Of a DNA stretch of 10,735 nt, positions 5,342-10,735 are shown piece by piece (positions within the stretch are counted from its first letter, which is position 1; each line of letters starts with the position of its first letter). A program made the position numbers and the translations under genes. Location: assembly GCA_946478765.1 (NCBI GenBank), contig CAMLDH010000102.1, positions 1-10,735 of the forward strand, read 5' to 3'. Source of the DNA: an uncultured Oxalobacteraceae bacterium. Its GTDB lineage: Bacteria > Pseudomonadota > Gammaproteobacteria > Burkholderiales > Burkholderiaceae. The notes under the pieces were generated by a model, which made no database searches, was not told the origin of the DNA, and saw nothing but the letters and a program-made list of their open reading frames with translations.

Positions 5342-7252
5342 TCAGCCTTTGCTGCGCGCTTCGATCACTTCCCACTTCTCCAGATTTTCCAGCAGCAGCG
5401 CATCGATTTCAGCAAAACGCTGATGAAGCCGTTGCACTTCGCCCGTCTCTTGCCTGTATAAATCGGGGTCGGCCAGTTTTTCGGAAATGACCTTCTGTTC
5501 CGCCTCCAGTTGCGCGATCAAAATCGGCAATGCTTCCAGATCGCGCTGTTCCTTGTAGCTGAGCTTTTTTTGCTTGGCGGCAGGCGCTGGCGCCTCCTTG
5601 GCTTCCGTTTTCACATCGCCTTTGGCGGCGCCTTTTGCCGTCCCTGACGATGCGCTGGCTGGACGGACCCGCTCCCAATCGCTGTAGCCGCCTATGTATT
5701 CGCGCCACAGCCCGTTTCCTTCGGAAGCGATTACTTGGGTCACGACATTGTCCAGAAAGGTCCGATCGTGGCTGACCAGGAACACCGTGCCGCTATAGTC
5801 TTCCAGCAATTCTTCCAATAGTTCCAGCGTGTCGATGTCGAGATCATTGGTTGGTTCATCCAGCACCAGCACGTTGGCCGGTTTGGCGAACAATCGCGCC
5901 AGCAACAGACGATTGCGCTCGCCACCCGACAAGGACTTGACCGGCGAGCGCGCACGTTCCGGCGCAAACAGGAAGTCGTTCAAATAGGTCATCACGTGCT
6001 TGCGCTGGCCGTTGATTTCAACCCAGTCACTACCCGGCGCAATCGTATCGGCCAGACTGGCGTCTTCGTTCAATTGCGCGCGCATTTGATCGAAATACGC
6101 GACCTGCAATTTAGTGCCTTGGCGGATCGTGCCGGCATCCGCCTGCTCTTCACCTAAGATCAGTTTCAGCAATGTAGTTTTACCGGCGCCGTTCGGCCCG
6201 ATCAAGCCCACCTTGTCGCCGCGCAGAATCGTCGCGGTAAAGTCGCGCACGATCACCTTGCTGCCGTAGCTCTTGTTGACGTCGGTCAGTTCGGCGACGA
6301 TCTTGCCCGAGCGATCGCCGGTCGACACATCCAGCTTGACCTGCCCCTGCTGCTCGCGCCGCGCGCTGCGCTGCAGACGCAATGCTTCCAGTCGCCGCAC
6401 CCGCCCCTCGTCCCGCGTGCGGCGCGCCTGCACGCCCTTGCGTATCCAGACTTCTTCCTGCGCAAGGAATTTGTCGAATTTTGCATTTTCGACTTCTTCG
6501 ATTTCAAGCTGCTCGGCCTTGCGCGTTTGGTAGGTCGTGAAATTGCCCGGGAAAGAGAGCAAGCGCCCTCGGTCCAGTTCAATAATGCGGGTGGCGACAT
6601 TGTCCAGAAAGCTGCGATCATGCGTGATGAACAGCACACTGCCCTTGTAATCGCGCAGCAATCCCTCCAGCCACAGGATCGACGTGAAGTCGAGATGGTT
6701 GGTCGGCTCGTCGAGCAGCAACACATCCGGCGCACTGACCAGCGCGCAAGCCAGCGCCACGCGCTTTTGCATCCCGCCCGACAAGGTGCCCATCAACCCA
6801 TCCCTGGCAAGATTCAGACGATCAAGCGTGGTCTCCACGCGGTTGTTCAAGTTCCACGCATCTGCCGCATCGAGTTTGACCTGGATATCGTGCATCCGCT
6901 CCATCAGCGCATCGTCATTGTCGCCGCCGAATTGCCCGGTCAATGCTTCGTATTCCGTCAGCAAGGCCGGCAAATCGCCCAAGCCGGATGCAACCGCATC
7001 GAATACCGTCATGTCCGGTGCAAAATGCGGCTCCTGCTCTACATAGGCAATCTTGAGTCCCTGTTGCATCACCAGCAAACCGTCGTCCAGTTTCGACATT
7101 CCTGCAAGGGTTTTGAGCAAGGACGATTTGCCGGTACCGTTGCGGCCGATCAAGCCGACACGTTCAGTCGACTCAAGAGAAAATTCCGCATGATCCAGCA
7201 ATGCAACGTGGCCAAATGCGAGTTGCGCATTGGAGAGAGAAATGACTGCCAT
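5342..7252 (-). CDS. uup: ABC-F family ATPase Uup
   Basis: The product has 636 residues, matching E. coli Uup (about 635). It has two ATP-binding cassettes and no membrane segments, the mark of ABC-F proteins, which act in the cytosol on ribosomes or nucleic acid. Cassette 1: Walker A GRNGTGKS (36-43), signature LSGGM (157-161), Walker B with DEPTNHLD (181-188), switch histidine in ITHDRS. Cassette 2: GPNGAGKT (352-359), LSGGE (441-445), DEPTNDLD (465-472), VSHDRT. Between them is a charged helical linker (about 245-310). After cassette 2 come an Ala/Lys-rich tether (530-560) and a coiled-coil C-terminal domain (about 563-632), which distinguishes Uup from shorter ABC-F proteins and is known to bind DNA in E. 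coli. Uup has been linked to transposon precise excision, replication-fork and ribosome functions. No strong Shine-Dalgarno is seen. It converges on the SirB1-like gene with only 28 bases between stops. Confidence 0.95.
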   Translation of the reverse strand: MAVISLSNAQLAFGHVALLDHAEFSLESTERVGLIGRNGTGKSSLLKTLAGMSKLDDGLLVMQQGLKIAYVEQEPHFAPDMTVFDAVASGLGDLPALLTEYEALTGQFGGDNDDALMERMHDIQVKLDAADAWNLNNRVETTLDRLNLARDGLMGTLSGGMQKRVALACALVSAPDVLLLDEPTNHLDFTSILWLEGLLRDYKGSVLFITHDRSFLDNVATRIIELDRGRLLSFPGNFTTYQTRKAEQLEIEEVENAKFDKFLAQEEVWIRKGVQARRTRDEGRVRRLEALRLQRSARREQQGQVKLDVSTGDRSGKIVAELTDVNKSYGSKVIVRDFTATILRGDKVGLIGPNGAGKTTLLKLILGEEQADAGTIRQGTKLQVAYFDQMRAQLNEDASLADTIAPGSDWVEINGQRKHVMTYLNDFLFAPERARSPVKSLSGGERNRLLLARLFAKPANVLVLDEPTNDLDIDTLELLEELLEDYSGTVFLVSHDRTFLDNVVTQVIASEGNGLWREYIGGYSDWERVRPASASSGTAKGAAKGDVKTEAKEAPAPAAKQKKLSYKEQRDLEALPILIAQLEAEQKVISEKLADPDLYRQETGEVQRLHQRFAEIDALLLENLEKWEVIEARSKG

Positions 7253-7365
7253 AAATGCCTGATTGATATGGTCGATGCACTGAAAAGTGTGACCAATTAA
7301 ATGAATGAAGCGTGTATTGTACCGATATGCGCATAGCTACTACCGTTCTTTGCTTATGTGTCGGC

Positions 7366-7371
7366 TATAAT
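7366..7371 (+). promoter_or_regulatory. -10 box of the tRNA-Arg promoter
   Basis: A perfect TATAAT lies 44 bases before the mature tRNA 5' end, so transcription would start near 7378 with a leader of about 38 bases. No good -35 is seen at 16-18 bases (CCGTTC at 17). The leader contains the inverted repeat ACTTGA / TCAAGT (7382-7407). Confidence 0.5.
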
Positions 7372-7415
7372 CTCGGACGTGACTTGAAAATAAACATCAG
7401 TCAAGTTGCCAGCGT

Positions 7416-7490
7416 CTCGCCGTAGTTCAATGGATAGAACAAGTGCCTCCTAAGCGCTAGATACAGGTTCGATTCCTGTCGGCGGGACCA
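7416..7490 (+). tRNA. tRNA-Arg, anticodon CCU (reads AGG)
   Basis: The full cloverleaf can be folded by hand. The acceptor stem is CTCGCCG (7416-7422) with CGGCGGG (7480-7486), including one U-G pair. The D arm is GTTC / GAAC with loop AATGGATA. The anticodon stem AGTGC / GCGCT encloses loop CTCCTAA (7447-7453), so the anticodon is CCT. A four-base variable loop follows. The T arm is ACAGG / CCTGT with loop TTCGATT. The discriminator is A and the 3' CCA is encoded (7488-7490). The anticodon loop and the ATGGATA D loop resemble E. coli argW, the tRNA for the rare AGG codon. The first pair is C1-G72. The gene is flanked by its own -10 box and a terminator. Confidence 0.96.
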
Positions 7491-7522
7491 AGTCAAAATT
7501 CTAAAACGCCTAATACAGTCCC

Positions 7523-7559
7523 AAAACCCGCGCCTTTCTTAGTGAATACGCGGGTTTTT
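7523..7559 (+). terminator. Rho-independent terminator of the tRNA gene
   Basis: AAAACCCGCG (7523-7532) pairs with CGCGGGTTTT (7549-7558), with a 16-base loop and a T-rich tail running on as TCTATTTT. It begins 33 bases after the tRNA. On the minus strand the stem ends in TTTTGGG, so it may also help end the btuF transcript. Confidence 0.88.
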
Positions 7560-7629
7560 CTATTTTGTGCCACCCCATGACATGCATTTACCGCCAAGAT
7601 TTTGGGGGTGCATTTGATCAGATAGAGGC

Positions 7630-8511
7630 TCATGGCTGTGATTTCCTGTGTTGGCGTGCCTGTTCGAGTTTTTCGCACATGGCGGCGGTACCCGCAATCA
7701 AGCGTGGGCTGGCGCGGTTGAGCAGGTCGCCATCAATCGAGAACAGATTGCCGCGTCGTACTGCCGTCATCGTCGTATACGGCCTCCAGAGACTCACGCC
7801 GCCGCCAGTCTGGTTGCGTTGATCGCCGCTGATAATGGCTTCCGGGTCTTCCTGCAGCACCGCCTCGATGCCGACGTTGGGTGCCGCGATCGTCATCCCG
7901 GCAAAGATGTTTTTCCCGCCGCAAAGCCGAATCGAATCGCTGAGAATATGCTCGCCGTTGAGCGTGTAGAGCGGCTTGTCCCAGACTTGGTAAAACGTGC
8001 GCACCGGCGAGCGGTTAGCGTACTGCGCGGCCAAGCCGGCCAGCTGCTTGCGCACGTCGGCGGCTGCCTGCTGCGCTTGCTTGTCGGTACCCAGCAACTG
8101 GCCGAGGCGAATCAGGTTGTCCGCGATGCCGTCGAGCTGGCGCGGCTCGCTGTAGAACAGTGGAATACCCAGTTTGCGCAGTTGCTCAAGCTGGCGCGCT
8201 GCGCTGCCGTGCAGCCAGACCACCAGCAAGTCGGGCTTCAGCGCGATGACGCGTTCCATGTCGATCTGCCGATTGTCGCCGACTTGCGGAATGCGCTTCG
8301 CGGCTTCCGGGTAATCGCTAAACTTGACAACGCCCACCAAACGCTCGCCCCCGCCGGCGGCGAACAGCATTTCGGTGACGTGGGGCGCCAGCGAGATCAC
8401 GCGCTGTGCCGGCTTTTGCAGGGTCACGATGTTGCCGGCGTCGTCGCGCACGCTGATGGCAGCGGTCGCTTGGCTGACCACGAGACACGCCAATAAGCAA
8501 AATAATTTCAT
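7630..8511 (-). CDS. btuF: Cobalamin ABC-transporter periplasmic binding protein BtuF
   Basis: From the ATG at 8511 the protein has 293 residues. The open frame extends to 8553, but 8511 gives a proper signal peptide (MKLFCLLACLVVSQATA), places GGAG six bases upstream, and makes an ATGA overlap with the stop of cobD. Residues 35-285 match the BtuF/FecB-type class III binding-protein fold. The first lobe has RVISLAPHVTEMLFAAG, then VGVVKFSDYPEAAKRIPQVGD and MERVIALKPDLLVVW, all close to E. coli BtuF. The second lobe has LCGGKNIFAG, and the C-terminal NRASPRLIAGTAAMCEKL matches the BtuF ending. BtuF carries cobalamin or other corrinoids from the outer-membrane receptor to the BtuCD permease. 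Last gene of the cobalamin operon; btuC and btuD are not in the window. An iron-siderophore binding role is possible for this fold but less likely in this context. Confidence 0.88.
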   Translation of the reverse strand: MKLFCLLACLVVSQATAAISVRDDAGNIVTLQKPAQRVISLAPHVTEMLFAAGGGERLVGVVKFSDYPEAAKRIPQVGDNRQIDMERVIALKPDLLVVWLHGSAARQLEQLRKLGIPLFYSEPRQLDGIADNLIRLGQLLGTDKQAQQAAADVRKQLAGLAAQYANRSPVRTFYQVWDKPLYTLNGEHILSDSIRLCGGKNIFAGMTIAAPNVGIEAVLQEDPEAIISGDQRNQTGGGVSLWRPYTTMTAVRRGNLFSIDGDLLNRASPRLIAGTAAMCEKLEQARQHRKSQP

Positions 8512-9506
8512 CCCTTGCTCCATTGCGCCAAGGCCTGCTCCAGGCGTTGCCAACTGACTTCATCGGGCGGCAAGCCCAGCCGGATGCCACGCGCCGCCTG
8601 CGGGAACAGGCGCACCCAAATGCCGCGCTCGGCCATGTGTTGCCAGAATGCTTCGGCCTGCGCTTCCGGCCACCACTGATACAAGGCGCTGCCTGTGGCG
8701 TGAATGCCATGCGCGATCAACGTTTGTTGCAAACGCCGGCCCGACGCCAGCAAATGGGTGCGCATTGCCTCCTGCCAGACGCTATCGCGCAACGCGGCGC
8801 AGCCGATCTGCTGCGCCGGGCCGCTGACCGCCCATGGGCCGAGCATGTCTGCGAGCGCCGTCAGCAAATCGGCGTGCGCGGCAACGAAGCCCAGGCGCAG
8901 GCCGGCCAATCCGAAAAACTTGCCGACCGAGCGCAGCACGATCAGTCCGGGCCGGTCGCTCCATCGTCCAACACTGGACTGCGGCGTGGTGTCGCCGAAT
9001 GCTTCATCGACCACCAGCCAGCCCCCCCGCGCAGCCAAGCATTCTGCCCAAGCCAGTAAACGTTCCGGTGCGACTGTCGCGCCGGTCGGATTGTTTGGAT
9101 TGCACACCACCATCACGTCACAATCGTCCAGCGCACCATCCAGTTCGGCATAGGGAGTCTGCCGCATTACGTGGCCATGCTGGGCCCAGTGGTGCGCGTG
9201 CTCTGCGTACGATGGCGCTGCCACCACGACCCTTGACGGCAAGCATAACGACTGACGCAGGCACGGCAATGCCTGGATCGCTGCTTGCGTACCGGCCACT
9301 GGCAGCATGAGCGGTGCGCGATAATAATTGGTCGCGGCGTCAACCAGTGCTGTGCCGGACTCCGGCAGGCGATGCCAGGCATTGTCGGCCAGCGGCGGCG
9401 CCGGATACCAGTGCGGATTGAGGCCGGTCGACAGATCGAGCCAGTCTTCGCGCGCATGTCCGAATCGGCGCATGGCATCGTTCAGGTTACCGCCATGCTC
9501 AAGCAT
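8508..9506 (-). CDS. cobD: L-threonine-O-3-phosphate decarboxylase (CobD of Salmonella; CobC of Pseudomonas nomenclature)
   Basis: The enzyme is a PLP-dependent class I/II aminotransferase-fold protein that decarboxylates threonine phosphate to (R)-1-amino-2-propanol phosphate, the linker joining corrin ring and lower ligand. The open frame reaches 9635, but the ATG at 9506 is preferred: AGGAG lies just upstream, it overlaps the cbiB stop by eight bases, and MLEHGGNLNDAMRRFG is the usual family start. From there it has 332 residues, near the 360 of Salmonella CobD. Visible motifs: HGGN (4-7), NPNNPTG (136-142), DEAF (167-170), and SVGKFFGLAGLRLGF with the PLP lysine at K196 and the phosphate-binding R204. 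Its product is the substrate of the CbiB protein encoded immediately upstream. Gene names conflict between Salmonella and Pseudomonas schemes. Confidence 0.92.
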   Translation of the reverse strand: MLEHGGNLNDAMRRFGHAREDWLDLSTGLNPHWYPAPPLADNAWHRLPESGTALVDAATNYYRAPLMLPVAGTQAAIQALPCLRQSLCLPSRVVVAAPSYAEHAHHWAQHGHVMRQTPYAELDGALDDCDVMVVCNPNNPTGATVAPERLLAWAECLAARGGWLVVDEAFGDTTPQSSVGRWSDRPGLIVLRSVGKFFGLAGLRLGFVAAHADLLTALADMLGPWAVSGPAQQIGCAALRDSVWQEAMRTHLLASGRRLQQTLIAHGIHATGSALYQWWPEAQAEAFWQHMAERGIWVRLFPQAARGIRLGLPPDEVSWQRLEQALAQWSKG

Positions 9507-10458
9507 GCATTCTCCTTTGCAAGAAAAACAGGATGCCGGCCAGCGCCACAATGCCGATCCACAGCGCAGTGGTCGCGACGACCAGCCGCCAAGCTCGGCC
9601 GATATCTTCGGCACGCGCGGCGCGCCCGATGCCAAGCGGTGGCCGTTGCTCGGTCACGCCACCGTAGATGGCAGCGCCGCCCAACGCCAAACCGAGCGCT
9701 CCGGCGCCGCTCGCCATCACCGGCCCGGCATTGGGACTGGACCAGGCCGGTGCTTGCGTGCGCCAGCAGTGCCACGCACGGCGCTTGTCCTCTCGTGTCG
9801 TGCCCAGCAATACGTATGACAATGCGGTCAGGCGCGCAGGTATCCAGTTGAGCGCGTCGTCGATACGCGCCGCTACACAACCAAAGGCCAGAAAACGGGG
9901 TGTACGGTATCCCCACATCGCATCGAGCGTATTGGCCAGGCGAAACAGAAGCGCCCCGGGGCCGCCAGCCAGCATGAACCAGAACAGCGTGCCGAACACG
10001 GCATCATTACCGTTTTCCAGCAATGATTCGGTGCTGGCCTTGGCGAGGTCGGAAGCATCGGCCTGTTGCGTGTCGCGGCTGACAATGCGCCCAGTGAGCA
10101 AGCGGGCGTGCGCCAGATCGCCCTGCGCCAGCGCTTGCGCAATCGGCAGATTGTGGTCGCGCAGGCTGCGCAAGCCGATACAAAAATAGAGCAACACCGC
10201 GTGCATTGCCAAGCTGGCGCTCCCGCCACCGCTCATCCAATAGGCCAGCGCGGCCAATGGCAGGACCGCCAGCATCCACGCTAACGCGCCAAGTCCGAAT
10301 GGAAGACGGCTGCGATTGCAGCTTCGCTCGATAAAATTCGCCCAGCGGCCAAATCCCACCAGCGGATGCCAGCATCGCAATTCCCCCAGCAGCAGGTCGA
10401 GCGCCACGCCAGCCAATACCAGCAGCGCCAGGGTGGTGACACTCAATCCGATCAGCAT
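9499..10458 (-). CDS. cbiB: Adenosylcobinamide-phosphate synthase (CbiB of Salmonella; CobD of Pseudomonas nomenclature)
   Basis: This integral membrane enzyme attaches aminopropanol (or its phosphate) to adenosylcobyric acid. The frame runs to 10563, but the ATG at 10458 is chosen: AAGGG lies five bases upstream, it overlaps the cobU stop by seven bases, and MLIGLSVTTLALLVLAGVAL is a sound first membrane helix. From there the protein has 319 residues, the normal CbiB length. Family signatures: DLLLGE (21-26) with HPLVGFG (31-37), ESLLENGNDAV (144-154), and SPNAGPVMASGAGALG (241-256). Hydrophobic segments near 5-25, 56-75, 155-175 and 293-314 are likely membrane helices. Genes for the enzyme making its substrate (cobD) and using its product (cobU) flank it. 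Confidence 0.93.
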   Translation of the reverse strand: MLIGLSVTTLALLVLAGVALDLLLGELRCWHPLVGFGRWANFIERSCNRSRLPFGLGALAWMLAVLPLAALAYWMSGGGSASLAMHAVLLYFCIGLRSLRDHNLPIAQALAQGDLAHARLLTGRIVSRDTQQADASDLAKASTESLLENGNDAVFGTLFWFMLAGGPGALLFRLANTLDAMWGYRTPRFLAFGCVAARIDDALNWIPARLTALSYVLLGTTREDKRRAWHCWRTQAPAWSSPNAGPVMASGAGALGLALGGAAIYGGVTEQRPPLGIGRAARAEDIGRAWRLVVATTALWIGIVALAGILFFLQRRMHA

Positions 10459-10735
10459 GGAGCACCCTTGAGTATCAATGGCAACCCTGCGGCAACCAAC
10501 ACCACATGCTCGCAGCGGGCCGCAACGGCTTGATTCAGACGCCCTGCCTCGTCGGTGAAGCAACGCGAGACCGCACCGTAAGGCACGACACCCATGCCGA
10601 TTTCATTCGATACCAGCACAATGTCACCGCTCGCCTGTTCCAGCGCTTGCAGGAAGTGGGCGTGCTGTTCATGAAACACCGGCGGCAACGTGATCGTGCC
10701 GACATCCGGAAAATCCGCCGGTCCGGAAAACAGCA
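10452..10735 (-). CDS. cobU: Adenosylcobinamide kinase / guanylyltransferase, C-terminal part (cut by right edge)
   Basis: The minus-strand frame is open from the right edge to the TGA at 10454-10452, giving about 94 codons. The start and the P-loop lie outside the window. The visible part carries the CobU/CobP hallmark SNEIGMGVVPYG followed by SRCFTDEAGRLNQAVA and the final strand VVLVAAGLPLILK, all typical of the family C-terminus. The enzyme phosphorylates adenosylcobinamide and transfers GMP from GTP to give adenosylcobinamide-GDP, just before joining of the lower ligand. A TTG at 10688 could be read as a start but lies inside the domain. The gene overlaps cbiB by seven bases. If a cobalamin riboswitch controls the operon it would be upstream, beyond the window. 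Confidence 0.9.
   Translation of the reverse strand, partial: LFSGPADFPDVGTITLPPVFHEQHAHFLQALEQASGDIVLVSNEIGMGVVPYGAVSRCFTDEAGRLNQAVAARCEHVVLVAAGLPLILKGAPC

Noticed and set aside
6527..7300. 257-codon plus-strand frame opposite uup
   Set aside because: Antisense to the conserved first ATP-binding cassette of uup, which fully explains the openness; the product resembles nothing known to me.
7416..7629. Possible integration site at the tRNA-Arg 3' end (argW-like tRNAs are known phage targets)
   Set aside because: No integrase and no repeat of the tRNA 3' end were seen, and the genes on both sides are core functions.
7648..8496. 282-codon plus-strand frame opposite btuF
   Set aside because: Shadow of btuF, which has a signal peptide, family motifs and an operon position.
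8512..8553. Upstream extension of btuF to 8553
   Set aside because: It would add residues ahead of the signal peptide and enlarge the overlap with cobD; the ATG at 8511 has a better ribosome site and gives a proper signal sequence.

Overview
The window looks like chromosomal DNA of a betaproteobacterium, most likely Burkholderiales and plausibly Oxalobacteraceae (Herminiimonas/Janthinobacterium-like). This rests on protein style, moderate GC and gene content, not on any database search. Most of it is core genome: rpsT, murJ, a SirB1-family gene, the ABC-F gene uup, a tRNA-Arg(CCU) gene and a cobalamin operon. No transposase, integrase, CRISPR array or rRNA was seen.

Layout. Positions 1-474 (minus) hold the N-terminal part of an exported TPR-type protein cut by the left edge. 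Positions 724-1576 (plus) hold two tandem copies of one complete transcription unit. Each has a promoter-like block, a 14-bp inverted repeat, a Shine-Dalgarno site, a small exported Ala/Lys-rich protein gene and a near-identical terminator. A DUF192 protein follows (plus, from about 1625). It converges on rpsT (minus) across a shared terminator. The gap 2478-2846 carries the rpsT promoter and the murJ upstream region. murJ and a SirB1-like gene run on plus, and uup converges on them from the minus strand. tRNA-Arg(CCU) lies on plus at 7416-7490 with its own -10 box and terminator.

From 10735 down to 7630 (minus) there is a tightly overlapped cobalamin operon: cobU (cut by the right edge), cbiB, the threonine-phosphate decarboxylase cobD, and btuF. 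Each start codon overlaps the previous stop. Together they provide the aminopropanol arm, attach it, activate adenosylcobinamide, and bind corrinoid in the periplasm. That suits salvage or late-stage cobalamin synthesis. The operon promoter, and any riboswitch, would lie beyond the right edge.

The least ordinary part is the pair of small exported Ala/Lys-rich proteins. Their upstream regions share two 8-9 base boxes at identical spacing (TGTCAACCG and GCCGTTAT), which resembles an ECF-sigma-type promoter. Both also share a GATTC-N4-GAATC repeat placed where the mRNA 5' end would fall. A perfect 15-bp palindrome lies upstream of the second copy only.
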